Shown here: piece after piece, positions 33,596-46,612 of the stretch
Position numbering within the stretch: the stretch's first letter is position 1
How the letters are laid out: every line of letters starts with the position of its first letter
Source: Voacanga thouarsii
Taxonomy: Eukaryota; Streptophyta; Magnoliopsida; Gentianales; Apocynaceae
NCBI GenBank assembly: GCA_026120185.1
Contig: JANUWF010001060.1
Span: forward strand, 572,001 to 636,000
Length of the DNA stretch: 64,000 nt
Direction of reading: 5' to 3'
Notes under the pieces: generated by a model
Told to the model about the DNA's origin: nothing
Databases searched by the model: none
The model's input: the letters and a program-made list of their open reading frames with translations, nothing else
Made by a program: the position numbers and the translations under genes

Positions 33596-34502
33596 GTGAA
33601 GATCATATGTTGAGGATTTGCTCCAATAGAATTATATGGCAGAAGATTGAAAACTTGGCTATTTTATTAGTCAATTAAATTTTCAATTATAATTTTGTAA
33701 TTTTATTTATGAGTCTAGGTTAGCTATAAAATTATTCTTATTTTATAGTTTTTACTTTTTAATTTTGATTGAATTATGTATCATTCATGTTAACATGCCA
33801 TATATTTTGCATTAACACCGCTCTAGGTACTATTTAGTTATGCATAAATAAATTAATATTTTTAAATTAAAAAAAGTGTAAAATGGTTAATTTTAATTAA
33901 CCTTAGGCCTCCCCTATTAGCCCATTAGTAAAATTAACGTTTGCTTCATGCCATTTTAAATGGTCTCCCTATAGGAAGGCTACGTTTTATTGATTACTAG
34001 ATTGGGCATCAAAATTTTAATTATTATTAGTTTTTTTTAAGTTTAATTCATTCATAATTACCCTATAGGTGATGTTATTGGATTGAAAACTTGATATAAA
34101 AAAAATTGAATATAGGGGGTTGCACTTTAATCAAAGACATTATAAGGACTTCCTATAGAATATCCAAATAATGTCTATGATGGCCAAAATATTAACAATA
34201 CTAAAACTAATATTGCATTTAGATGCAAGATATATTAATTTTAGTGGGATGATTCAGGCCTAACTATAAGTTATATTGTTATCTCATATATAGGTGTATA
34301 TTACTTTGGGGTTTTAGGTTGTGGATCTTGACGTAACTATAAGTTATATTATTATCTCCTATAGAAGTATATGTTACTATAGAACTTTAGGCTATTATAT
34401 TTTGATAGTAGTTTCTATTACTACTTAAAATATCATCATATTGATCATGCATCATGATATGATGAATAGCTCATATGTTTTATTTTATTTAATTTCAGAA
34501 AA

Positions 34503-35330
34503 ATGACTTCCAACACTTTATCCCAAATTTTAACAAAGAACCAACTGGTTGGAGAAAATTTTATTGATTGGAAAAGGAACCTCATAATCATACTCACTGC
34601 TGAGAAGCTCAAATACGTGCTAACTGAACCGTGTCCTGCTAAGCCTACTGAACAGTCCACACACGAACAAAATGAGGCTTATGATAAGTGGTTGAGTTCT
34701 GATGAGATGACTCACTGCTACATTTTGCGATCTATCTCAAATGTGTTGCAGTAGAAACATGAGAACATGACAACCACTACAGATATCATGAGAAGCCTCC
34801 AGCAAATGTTTGAGTAGCCCGTCAAGTAGCAATGAGGCGCATAATGAATATGCGCATAAAACCTGGAATGCCCGTGAGGAATCATATGTTAGAGTTGATC
34901 GCTCAGTTTAACGAGGCAAAGGTCTTAGGGGCTGAAATTAAGCTTGAGACTTAGGTTGACATGGCTCTAGAAACTCTCCCAAAGATGTTCTCATAGTTCA
35001 AAGTTAATTATAACATGAACAAGATGGATATGTCTCTTACAGAGTTAATGAAGGAGCTTGAGAGCGCTAAGGCTACCCTAAAAGTGGGTAGTGGCAACGC
35101 TCTTGTTCTAACTCATGCTAGACCTTCCTCTTCCAAGCCTAAGGGCAAAAGGAGGAAATAAAAGAAAGCAGAATAATAATAAAGGGCCTAAGCAATAGGT
35201 TAAGAAAGCAAAAGTGGATGAAAAGCCCAAAGGCAAATGTTTCCACTACAAGCAAAAGGGACATTGGAAGACATAGTGCCCATATTACCTAGCTAAACGT
35301 AAGTAATGTACTGGTGAGTTATCCTACATT
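34503..35330 (+). pseudogene. Copia D gag, broken
   Basis: The start MTSNTLSQILTKNQLVGENFIDWKRNL is typical of copia gag (UBN2 family), and a degenerate zinc knuckle CFHYKQKGHWKT*C lies near 35240-35285. Stops occur at 34752 and at several places to 34850, and further on. Confidence 0.85.
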
Positions 35331-37887
35331 GAAACTTGTTTAGTGGTTGATTCTACAAATACTTGGATAGTAGATTCTAGAGCCACTAATCATGTTTGCA
35401 ATTCATTGCAGGGGTTCCAAGTAACCAGATATCTTAATGAATGAGAGCATACTCTAAAGGTTGGCACAGGATCAGTAATATCTGCAAGAGCTATTGGAGA
35501 TATTTATCTTTATTTTGATAATAAACATTTGGTTTTAAAAGATTGTTATTATGTTCCCGACATTTATCGAAATTTGATTTCGGTTTCTTTGTTATTCAAA
35601 CAAAAATATTCTATTAAGTTTTATAAATTATCAGTAGAGATATTTTGAATAATTCTTTGATATGTCGTGGATATTTAAATAACAATCTGTATGTTTTGAA
35701 ACCTACCAACAGTTCATTATATCATACTAAAACTAACAAATACATTAAGTTATCTCCTACTAATGAGACTCTTCTATGGCATCTTAGACTTGGTCATATT
35801 AATCTAAATAGGATTCAAAGACTTGTGGACCAATTAGTGTCTAAGCTAGAGGTGGGTATGAGTATTTCATTACTTTTACAGATGATTACTCAAGATATGG
35901 TTATGTTTACCTAATGACTTATAAATCTAATGCCTTAGAAAAATTCAAAGAATTTAAGGCTGAGATTGAGAAGTAGTTAGGAAATAACATTAAGACACTT
36001 CGATCAGATCGATGTGAAGAATATCTATCTCATGACTTTAGATCTTGCTTGTCAAAAAATGGGATTTTATCCCAACTAAGTGCACCTGGCACTCCTCAAC
36101 AAAATGGAATGGCAGAAAGGAGAAACAAGACATTGTTAGACATGGTTAGAACAATGCTAGGCTTCTCTACACTCAGTACATCCTTTTGGGGATATGCTAC
36201 ACAAACTACGACATATATATTGAATATGGTTCCATCAAAATCTATCCCTAAGACTCCATTAGAATTGTGGAATGGGCAGAAGCCTAATTTGACACATATC
36301 CGTATTTGGGGATGTCTTGCATATGTGCCAAAGGGAAAGATTGATAAGATGGAATCACAATCAAATTTATGTTTGTTTGTTGGGTATCCAAAAGGAACAA
36401 GGGGATACTACTTCTATAGTCCTCAAGATAAAAAAATATTTGTAAGTATAAATGCAATTTTCTTAGAGGACAAGTACATAGAAGAATGAGGATCTAAGAG
36501 TAGGGTTATTTTGGAAGAAACCAAGAGAGATAATCCTAAGCAAATGGTTATAGAAACCCATACTCAAGATTCACATGGAGGATTCGTATCTATACCACTT
36601 AACATGTAAGATTCCAGTGGGAAAGAAATAGATGTTACACCTTCTATACCCACTAGCTCTTTAGCATATAGAATGGAAGAACCTCCTGCCCCTATTCAAA
36701 ATCCAATCGTTGAGGAATCAACAGATCTAGTTCCAGTCAACGAGGAGGAGGAAAGTCCAATCATCCAAAAACCTCCACGGCTTATACATAGTGGGAGAGT
36801 CATTCGACGTCCCTCTAGATACTTACTCTATGGAGAAGCTTTTCAAGCAATCTCTTTTGAGGAAGAAGAGGATCCCACCACGTATAAAGAAGCTGTAGAG
36901 GACATAGACGCAGACTATTGGAAGAGTGCAATAGATTCAAAAATGAAATCCATGTACACTAACTCCATCTGGGAACTTATGGACTTGCCTAATGGGGTAA
37001 AACCTATTAGGTGCAGATGGGTCTACAAAAGAAAAAGAGGAGTAGACGGGAAAATGAAAACTTTCAAAGCTAGATTGGTTGCTAAATGTTATACCCAACG
37101 AGAAGGTATTGACTATTAGAAAATCTTCTCGCCTGTGGCCATGCTAAAGTCTATAAGAATCATCTTATCCATTACAGCTCATTTCAACTATGAAGTATGA
37201 CAAATGGACGTCAAGACAGCTTTCCTTAATAGAAATCTTGACAAATGTATCTACACAGTACAACCAGATGGTTTTATCTAAGAAGGTCAAGAACAAAAGG
37301 TTTGTAAGCTGAATAAGTCCATATATGGGCTTAAATAAGCGTCTAGATATTGGAATATTATATTTGATCAAGCCGTTAAATCTTATGGTTTTAATCAACA
37401 TCCTGATGAACCTTGTGTCTATAAGAGAATTATAGATGGTAAGGTGATTTTTCTCATACTGTATGTTGATGACATCCTTCTCATTAGAAATGATGTCAGA
37501 ACATTAACATTGGTGAAAAGTTGGTTGGGTAAACAGTTTGATATAAAGGACTTGGAAGAAGCAAAATATGTTCTAGGCATTCAGATCCTTCGGGATTGAA
37601 AGAATAGACAGATACATTTATCCCAAGCTTCATATATTGACAAAATACTGACAGGATTTTTTATGCAAAATTTCAAGAAAGGTCAATTGCCTTTCAGACA
37701 TGGAATTCAGTTATCTCAGAAGCATAGTCCTAAAACTCAAAATGAAGTTGGGTACATGAAACGAGTTCCTTATGCATCAGTTGTAAGAAGTCTCATGTAT
37801 GCTATACTTTGTACTCGTCCAAACATTTGTTATGCTGCTGGGATGGTCAATAGATATCAGTCAAACACAGAACCGGAACACTGGACA
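35331..37887 (+). pseudogene. Copia D pol: protease, integrase, reverse transcriptase (left part)
   Basis: Protease with WIVDSRATNHVCNS (the catalytic DSGA changed to DSRA, about 35360-35400). GAG-pre-integrase LLWHLRLGHINLNRIQRL (about 35770-35820). Integrase core with TLRSDRCEEYLS and GTPQQNGMAERRNKT (about 35990-36130), then WGCLAYVPKG. Reverse transcriptase from about 36890 with RCRWVYKRKRGVDG, QMDVKTAFLN and YVDDILLI (about 37460). From 36673 on the frame is constant but has stops at 37117 and four later positions. The coding sequence stops at EHWT where CACTA E begins. Confidence 0.9.
37885..37887. repeat. CACTA E target-site duplication ACA, left copy
   Basis: ACA here and at 45316-45318. 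Three bases is the standard CACTA duplication. Confidence 0.9.
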
Positions 37888-38597
37888 CACTACAAGAAAG
37901 ACAGGAATTAGCGAGGGAAATAGTGAGGGATTAATCCCTCGCTAAATCTGTGAGGGATTAGCGAGTGATAAATGAGTTCGGCACACAGATTAACTTTCCA
38001 TCGCTAATCCCTCTCTAATTTGCGACGGATCAGCGTTAACAAAAAATCTTTTCAAATTAGCGAGGGATAAAAATTCTCATTCTAATCTATCGCTAATTAG
38101 ATAGGAATTTGCGACGAATATTTTATTTTTACTTAATATCCATCGTAAATTTTTAGCCTCGAATTTGCGACTTAACCCTCGCTAATCCCACGCTAATTTG
38201 TGAGGGAATACCGACGAAAATATCCGTCGCAATTCATTGCCTAATTTGCGATGGATTAGAGTTTTATTAACGAAGGATATGAGGAATCCCTCACTAATCC
38301 ATCACTGAAAATTTCATCACTAATCTCTCACTAATTTCCAAGGGATTCCCTATTTTGTGAATTTTCAAATTTTTTCCTTACGATACTTTTGTGTGTGGTT
38401 AATTTTTTTATGTAATATCCTTACAAATACTTAATTCTTTATTATTTGTTGAATTATAACCAATGTATTTGCATTCAATATACATGTAATTACCATCGAC
38501 AAGTTACAAAGTATAGATTATAATTAAATGATATGCACACATTATACCTTTGTACAAATTCATCATGTGTAGTATATATACAATACATTTATCATTT

Positions 38598-38598
<1 letters not shown>

Positions 38599-38629
<31 letters not shown>

Positions 38630-38677
38630 TGTATGTATGTATGTATGTATGTATGTATGTATGTATGTATGTATGTA

Positions 38678-38727
<50 letters not shown>
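38599..38727 (+). repeat. (TATG)n-(TG)n compound microsatellite
   Basis: About 20 TATG units pass directly into about 23 TG units, inside CACTA E. Same type and order as the end of the tract at 3867-4216. Confidence 0.97.
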
Positions 38728-38729
<2 letters not shown>

Positions 38730-39430
38730 ATGAATCGATCATATATGGTCGATGTATAATTATGCAAATATGAACACACATTTAATTATTATCAGAATTT
38801 ACGTGTACAACCAAAGTTCTATATATTACGTTTTATTACATTTGATTATGGTAATAAATACAATTTTGGGATATAAAAACACGTCAATACTAATTAAACT
38901 TTTCATATATTAGTAAGCGTAACAGGATCGATGTTAATTAAACCTAAACAAATACCATGATGATTATTTAGAACTGTTTACTGGTGAAATATTTCATGCT
39001 CTTAATCCATAGCTAAGTGTTGATAGAAATAAATATGTTTTCCCAGTAGAGTATTGAAAAAAGTGAGGAAAATGTCATATCCATCGCTAATCCCTCTCTA
39101 AATAGTGACGAATAATAACAGCAAGAGATTTGAGAAGGATTAGCGAGGGATTCAAAACTTATAACTTGAAAAAAAAGTGAAAATTTTGAGTAGAATCTGA
39201 AATTCAAAAAATCCCTCACTAATCCCTTTCTAATACAACACAATTAGCGAGGGATCGGAAAGGCACTAAAAATCCGTTGAGGTTGACCATCGCTAATTCG
39301 TCGTTGAATAATCCCTCGCTAATCGCACGCTAATTTGCGAGTGATTAGCGAGGGATTGTATTTATTTTTTTTAAATACCGTCGCAAATCCTTCGCTAATA
39401 GAGAGGGATTAGCGACGGAAATGTCCCTCA

Positions 39431-40970
39431 CAAAGCCCAACGACTATTACATCTGTTCTGTCTTCCCTTTCATTTCATTCTTTCCTCTTTTCTCTGTCTT
39501 CTCCGACTATCCCTTCCAATCCCACCAGTGACCTTACCTCCTCATTGCCTTTCCTACCACCGAAAGACCATCTGACCAAAGCAATAGTTCCCCCCACCAT
39601 CAAACCACCAACGACCTTCATCAATCTGTGGATGACTGCCGCCGGCGACCTTCATCAACCTGTGGACTTCTACCGACAGCTCGCGAATAAAGCTCAAGAC
39701 AAAAAGAGTATCAGTTGCATATCAATGTTAATGTGTTGAAAATTAGCTTAGATTTGCTTATTGGGATAGTACTTCAATCAATGGAACATTGATATGCAAT
39801 TACTTGAATAACCACAAAAATTTCTTGAACTATTCATCCTCTTTTCCTATCTTCAATTGGCTTGGGTATGGAACCAGTGACTTAGGATTCTGCACTCGTT
39901 CCCGCACTGTTTTTCCCATAAAAACTCAATTTGGTGCCAGATTTGGTGATTTAACGGCGCCTGTTCATCTCTGCGACTACACTCTGCTTTATGTTTGTCC
40001 GACGTTATCTCCCTTTTTTTTTTTTTTTTTTTGCAGCTTTTCTTCTATTCTCCTATGTGACATTATTTGATGCATTTTCGTGGTCTTATTTAATGCATTT
40101 TTGAATGTTCACAACTAGGACTTATACCATGGACTTTATGTGAATTTGAGCCTACATGTTATATTAATGTTTGAGGAAGTTTTTGGCATGAAAAAATTGG
40201 TGATTTAGGGTTAAAACAAATGTGTAAATTGATGATCAAAATTGGGTAGCAAAATTGTATATGCAAAGTGTTTGATGAAAGTTCTAAGAGAAGTTCTTAC
40301 TTTGCATACTAAGTATTTGATAAAGTATCTTATGCTAGAGAATGTCTTATGAGTTTGTAAGCTTTCATATATGAAATATGATTGATTCCATTCTTGATAT
40401 TTGTTCTTATTTGGGGTGAATTTTCTTGTTGATTACTTGAGGGTTTGTTCACTTGGGAATTTGATTTAAGCTTGAGAAATAATTGTTACATCTTGGTTTA
40501 TATTACTTGATTCTTAGAAAATCTTGAATATTATTGTGTTATAGTGTCTTGAGAAGTTGTTGATTGACTTAAATTGTGTTCTTGGGGTTTTTGTAGCATC
40601 AACATAGTTTAATATCATTGATTTCATGAATTCTATGTAATGCACACCAAATATTTGTTAAAATGCCTATGGTGGGGTATATCACTAGTATAGGTTGCAT
40701 TCATTGGTGAAATTTATTACATATTGAACCATTTCATCAACAAAACAAAAAGAAAGAAGGTGTAGGCGAGGAGAGTGAACCACCACAACCATCATCTAAT
40801 TAAGGAAGCCACAAAGCCTATGGTAGAGAGAGATGATGAAAGAGGAGTTGTGAGTGGACAATGGAGCTCAAATATAGAAGAGAGAAAAATAAAAATGTTG
40901 TTGAGGAGGAAATAATTCCAAAATTTAAAACGGAGTAGGAAGTACCATAACAAAATGAGAAGAAGAAGAG
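39431..40970 (+). other. CACTA E interior, no protein recognised
   Basis: Includes a C/T-rich block (39450-39545), a 64-codon plus-strand frame of unknown family (39545-39739) and a 19-base T run before GCAGC at about 40016-40034. It may be the 5' part of the element's own gene or captured DNA. Confidence 0.35.
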
Positions 40971-41560
40971 TTGGCTAGAAGTAGTGTAAAAACAAATGGG
41001 AGGTGGGGGGGGGGGGAGGGGGGCAAAAAAGGTGAGAATAAGATATATAGTCTAATATTGTCTAAAAACACCAAATCTACAGAAAAAATGAGGATAGACA
41101 AAGGAAAGGCCTTGTTAGGATCTCAAAGATATAGGAACATCAAAAGCTATAAATGTTTGGGTTATAGGCATTATTTTTAGGAGTGTCTAAAAAAGACATT
41201 GATGTTCATCAATAAGCAAAGGGAGATTTCAACTGGTAAGGAAGCATGTGGTAAAGATTATTGTGAGATTGAACAGGAAGTAAAAAGTAAAAGAGGAAAT
41301 GTGATTGAATTATATTGTCTATTGATTGGAGTAACTGGGGATGATTGTAAAAGTGAAGAATGAGAAGATATGCAAAGAAAGAATATCTTTTTTCAAGGTG
41401 TCTCAATTAACAAAAAATGTGTAGTATCCTTATTGATGGAAGGAGTTGTAGAAATGTAACTAGTGCTACATTGATTGGAGGTGAATTGAAGGAGATTAGC
41501 TTGTGAATTGATGCTTGAGAGACAAGCTTGTATGTTGTTTATATTAGATTTGTGTAGTTT
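40971..41560 (+). pseudogene. Ty3-type gag-protease scrap inside CACTA E (plus strand)
   Basis: YRNIKSYKCLGYRHYF*EC resembles the zinc knuckle of plant Ty3 gag. Then RKNIFFQGVSINKKCVVSLLMEGV matches the family phrase around the aspartic-protease start, with the catalytic region damaged. Many stops. Confidence 0.55.
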
Positions 41561-42432
41561 TGATCTCAATACCAAAAATAAAATTTGGGGATTTTATTAT
41601 ACTCTATTTCTATTTAATTCTATTATATCTTAAGAGTATTTTTCCTATTAGAATAATGTGATATTCATATTTTGTTAATTTTATGTTATTTTCAAAGTTG
41701 TTCCGTATAGTGTCTACTAAAAGTTGGTTGTTCTATGACTTTGGACCCCACGATTTAAGGCATTTCACTTTGAATTTTAAAGTAAACTTTTTACACATAA
41801 AATTACATTATTTTAGGAGTAATTATCTATAAGAATCACCTAATTTGGCTAAATAGATTGTTCTCAGTAATGTTTTCAATATCATAAAATAGAGTATTAT
41901 TGTTACTGTAACATTACTGTTACTTTAAGCATTTAATTAACATAACTAGACACCTTGAATTTTGATGAAATTTTTAATCTAACTCCCCTACATATTGTTA
42001 CCCATAGGTTAGGCATACAGTTCTTCATTGATTGTTTTGGACAGACGAGTTATTCTTAGGTAAGAAAATCCTCCAATATCAACTTTAGAATCCCGTGAGT
42101 GATGGGTGATCACTTCCCGTGAGTAATGGGTGATCACTCCCTATGGGTAATGGGTGATTACCCTCAAATTTGGTGTTGTTGATTAAATGTTTTGAGATTA
42201 TTTGTATTTTGTGAATTTTTTACAATGAATGTTGTGTGAATTGTGGTGGCCTTGCACCTGGAAAACGTTCAAGTTATAAGAAAAACTCTGTCAAATTTTT
42301 TTAAAAAAATTGAGGTGGCATGCCAAGAGATTCTTATTGATTCTTACCTAGTGTATTTCCATATATTCTTTTCATTGTGAAGTTGATCTAAGCATGGTGA
42401 GGAACATTTTGATGTATATTACTCTACTTGAT

Positions 42433-43460
42433 AAAGAGAACTATACCTTCTTCTCCTGACAATCTAATAAAGCATAATTGTTGACCAACCAATTCATTTT
42501 TAAAATTACATTGAAATCCACTATATTTATTTGTATCAAATTTGCATCGAATTCTTTATCACCAATTCTTGCTTGGCATCCTTTATGAATAAGGTTAGAA
42601 GCCAACACCGTCTTATTAAGAGTAGATACTCTATAGGAGTCAACTAGATGGGTAAGGGTCGTCTTAAGAGTTTTTCCAAATCTATGAGATACAAATGAAT
42701 ACATAGCACTACAGTCAAAATAGCACCATAGCTAGCACTGCCTTAACTAAAATAGTACCTACAACCACGTCCTCTACTGCATCAACCTCCTTCTAGGTAA
42801 AGGATAAAAATATTAGCATTTGCCTTCTACTTTTAGTCTTTTATCTTAGGTTTTTGCAAATTGATAGTTGTTTGAGTTTATTCTTGAGCTAATTCTAGGC
42901 ACCAATTGATCTTATGACCTTACTTTTCACATCTGAAACAACTGCCTATAGCTCACCTACACTCCCCTGAATGCTTCTTGCTACAAGTAGCATATTCTTT
43001 CTACAATGTGTTAGTGTTGGATGTTGTGGAAAATGTAGCTTTTGTATTACAAGCTCTTAAAGCAGCTAGTTCTGAATAACTAGACTTAGCTCTTTTCTTA
43101 GCACCCGTCTGAACTTTTGAAATAGATTTAGAACCTTGCCCTTGACTGTACACTGATCTGGGTCTCTTCTTATCCCTCTCTATTTCTATTCATTTAAATT
43201 CTACTTTGATGTCTAGACTCCTTTGATAGGCTTCTTTATAATTGCTTGCTCTATTGGTAGATAGCTTTTCATGAATTCTTGCTTGTAGCTGTTAGATAAA
43301 TATGTTAGTCCTCAAGATACGGTCACAGGTGACTGCAAGAGCATACTTCCCCAAGGCATTAAATTTGAGTATGTAATTTGTTACATTCATCTACTTGGTC
43401 TGTACTAACTCAAAAAAATTATTTTTCTTCTCCATCTTGATGGTATATGGAAAATATTAT
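42433..43460 (-). pseudogene. Ty3 chromovirus-like gag-protease scrap inside CACTA E (minus strand)
   Basis: On the minus strand: gag phrase YILKFNALGKYAL (about 43370), degenerate zinc knuckle KKHSGECR*AIGSCFRCEK*GH (about 42990-42920), and an RVP_2 aspartic protease piece with MYSFVSHRF, ARIGDKEFDANL and VILKMNWL (42704-42441). Stops are frequent. It is flanked on both sides by a direct repeat of about 100 bases (near 42195-42290 and 43610-43705). Confidence 0.72.
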
Positions 43461-43639
43461 TCCAAAAAGATTTCCCTGAACATTTCCTAGTGATTGGTTC
43501 CTCTCTGTGATAGTATATTAGCTTTATGCCTTTTCCTAGTGAATGGTTCCTCTATGTTTTTTTCTTGTTTTAGCTTCCTTTTGTAGAATATTTTATTTTA
43601 TTGATTAATGACTCTGGGATTGTGTGTTTTTTACATTGA

Positions 43640-44266
43640 ATGTTGGGTGAATTGAGGTGGCTTTGTGCTTGGAAAACGTTCAAGTTATATGGGAAACTCT
43701 GCCAAACGTTCAAGTTACCCCAAATTCGACAGGATACTGTCACTGCTATTATTGAGCGTCATGCGCAGTCAGGTTCCCAGACTGATTCTACAAGCACGGT
43801 CGCACCGAGTGGGGTGCCCGACGAGAAAACGCTGTTCGTCGAGGTGGATGACAGAGTGTGCAAGAAGGGATGCATATACGGATTGGGCTCCGAGTCTACG
43901 AGTGTGAGACGGAGGTTACAGCAGCTAGCTTCATTTGAGTCATTGACTTCTTCTACCTCGTTGGATGTGAGCCAGCTGCAGAGAGAGTTACACACCAAGA
44001 GGAAGAGGCGAGAGAGAGTTGAGCATCAGGTACAAGTATATCGAAGTCACAACCAAAGCTTGACTAAGTACCTGACGCTTGTGTCTCAGAATTTGAATCT
44101 ACCTCCGCCACCACCAATGCCAACTGTTCAGAAGGACGATGCTGAGAATGAGGAGGACTTCGTCATCAGTCCTCCAGATTCACATCCAAATCATCAACCA
44201 GGCCCTTCTGATCCTTCCCCACCCCCTCCGTTGGCTCCAGCATCCACACCGATTCCTGCTTCGTAG
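43640..44266 (+). pseudogene. CACTA E tnpA C-terminal fragment (Transposase_24)
   Basis: A 208-codon open frame. It has the Transposase_24 hallmark DDRVCKKGCIYGLGSE, preceded by LFVEVDD, then a Ser/Leu stretch, a basic coiled coil (LQRELHTKRKRRERVEHQV) and a Pro-rich tail (PPPPPMP, PSPPPPLAP). That is the normal C-terminus of plant En/Spm TnpA proteins. The upstream start is not native: the frame enters from the repeat next to the retrotransposon scrap, so the N-terminal half is lost or displaced. Confidence 0.8.
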
Positions 44267-44514
44267 TTAGGATATATACACTACATTTTTATATATTATT
44301 CATATGTTTTCATTATTATATTTATTTAGGATATTTAGACAACATTTTTATGTATTATTCACATTTGTCATTATTATATCTATTAATAATGACTATTTGG
44401 TGGTTTTTTTTAATTTAATTAAAATTTGCATTCTTTTGATAGATGAATTTTCTTCAATTACAGGACATTTTTTAAAATATTTTTAAAAAATATTTTTAAA
44501 TTATACAGTATTAA

Positions 44515-45315
44515 TAAGAGATTAGCGAGGGATTAGAAGGACCTCGCTAAAGGCCACATTTTTCATCACTAATCGCACGCTATTAGTGAGGGATTAGAAA
44601 CGGATACAAATATCCGTCGCTAATCATTCACATGTTTGCGTGGGATTAGCGACGAAATGGCTAATCCCTCGCAAATTAGCTTGGGATTAGCGACAGATCA
44701 CATAAATCATAAAATTAAAAAGAAATATTATGTCGCTAATCCTTCGCAAATTCGCTTGGAATTAGCGACGGATGCCTTAAATCGTAAATTTAAAAAGCAA
44801 AGTCCGTATCTAATCCGTCACAAATTAGCTTAGGATTAGCGATGGATAATATAAATCATAAATTAAAAAGAAATATTCCGTCGCTAATCCCTCGCAAATT
44901 AGCTTGGGATTAGCAACGGATGCTTTAAACAGTAAAATTATAAAGATAATTCCGTAGCTAATCCGTCGCAAATTAGCTTGGGATTAGCGACGGAAAATTC
45001 CCAATATTTTATTTTTATTAATTACTAAAATAATCCGTCTCTGATCCCTTTCTAAATAGAAAGGGATCAATGATGGATTGAAAATATCCCTTGCAGATCC
45101 ATTTCAAAATTCATTGTTGAAGTCGTTGACTGCTGAATAATTAACTCGCAAATCCGTCGCTATTTGTGACGGAAGTTTTAATTCGTCGCAAATTTTTGCC
45201 TTTACGAGGAAGAAATTAGCGGGGGAATTTTCCCCCGCTAATCCTTCGCTAATTTGATTTAGCGACGGATTAGTGATGGAAATGTCCCTCGCTAATTCTC
45301 TGTTTTCTTGTAGTG
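44515..45315 (+). repeat. CACTA E 3' subterminal repeats
   Basis: At least five tandem-like units of 'aattagcttgggattagcgacgga...aaatcgtaaa' (about 105-110 bases each, 44660-45000), then mixed inverted copies up to the terminal TTTTCTTGTAGTG. Confidence 0.85.
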
Positions 45316-45879
45316 ACAACAGTGAAGCATATATTCAAGTATATTTGCAGAACTCGAGCATATATGCTAGTTTACTCAACTCCAGAATTGGTACCTATAG
45401 GTTACACTGATTCTGATTTTCAAGCTGATATAAATCTTCGCAAGTCCACCTCAGGCTCTATTTTCACCTTAGGTGGTGGTGCAGTTGTGTGGAAAAGTAT
45501 CAGACAATCTTATATTACTGACTCTACAATAGAAGCTAAATATGTGACAGCTTGTGAAGCAGGTAAAGAGGCAGTATAGTTGAAGAAGTTCTTGATAAAA
45601 CTTGAGGTGGTTCCTTTTGCATCTCAAGCCATTAGTTTGTACTATGACAATAGTGGTGCTGTGGCAAATGCAAAAGAACCACGCAACCATCAGTGTGGTA
45701 AACACATTAAACGTAAATATCACCTACTTAGGGAGATCGTTCAATGTGGAGATGTAGAAATGTGCAAGATTTCTTCTACTGAAAATCTTGCTGATCCTTT
45801 TACTAAAAGTTTACCTGTACCTATTTTTGAAAGCCATATAGAAAGTATGGGTATTTCTAACATGTCTAATTTTTGTTAG
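45316..45879 (+). pseudogene. Copia D pol, RNase H part
   Basis: Picks up exactly where 37887 stops (VKHIFKYI). RNase H motifs GYTDSDFQAD, DSTIEAKYVTACEAGKEAV, YYDNSGAVANAKEP and HIKRKYHLLREIV are present, with one TAG stop at 45577. Ends at the TAG at 45877-45879. Confidence 0.9.
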
Positions 45880-46612
45880 ATATGCCCATCGAGTAAATAC
45901 AATATTTGTATTTTGAAATTCAATAAAATATGTTTTTATATATTTATATGTATGAGTTGTGTATGAGCCTATTTTGTCCATGAATTATTTAGATATTATA
46001 AATCAAGTGTTTATTTGTTAAACAAAAAATGATTTGATTTATAATTTAATTCAAAATAAATTATCCGCGATCTAAAATAAATTTGGGCAATTTATTTTGG
46101 AAGATCATCTTAATTTTATTGAAGTCTGTCTTTGACTTTGGTAATAAAATTAAGGATATATATTTGATATATTGGATGGACTATCAATATTTATTTGTAG
46201 AATAGACTATACAAATAAAATATTAAAAGATTGTCGTACATAATACCTTAATCCTGAGCAAACAATTATTTATATTTACTAATTTGCAGTTCCTTGAGTT
46301 GGCAAATAGTGAGATTAACTTAATAACCAATATCTCAGCATCTTGGGAATTAAAGTGAAATAAATATGAAATAATTATTATGCAATATAAAATCCGTCAC
46401 TTTTAATAGGCAAGATCATTTCTTCATGAGTTCTTCTAAGGGACAATTAAATCTGAGCGCAGTAATTCAATAGTGTCTATTGAATTCAATTTGTAAGTGT
46501 AACATGGTCACATGGTATTGTTAAATTCAAGATGAGAATTGAGGATTTGAATGAGGGGCACTATGGTCATACTACCTCATTCAAAGTATTATATTGATCG
46601 ACAGGGGTAATT
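45880..46612 (+). other. Copia D 3' untranslated region
   Basis: AT-rich non-coding DNA between the pol stop and the 3' LTR. It ends in ACAGGGGTAATT, probably the purine tract. Confidence 0.6.

Larger units (their letters stand above)
37888..45315 (+). mobile_element. CACTA element E (7.4 kb) inside copia D
   Basis: Ends CACTACAAGAAA (37888-37899) and TTTTCTTGTAGTG (45303-45315) with a perfect ACA duplication. Subterminal repeats of AGCGAGGGATTAGCGACGG type fill 37905-38345, 39080-39430 and 44515-45300. The interior has a tnpA C-terminal piece, two Ty3-type retrotransposon scraps and a microsatellite. No tnp2 was seen, so it must depend on transposase from elsewhere. It splits the pol gene of copia D and is therefore younger than it. 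Confidence 0.95.

Noticed and set aside
38585..38735. CRISPR-like regular repeat
   Set aside because: It is a tetranucleotide/dinucleotide microsatellite with no spacers, in a plant genome.
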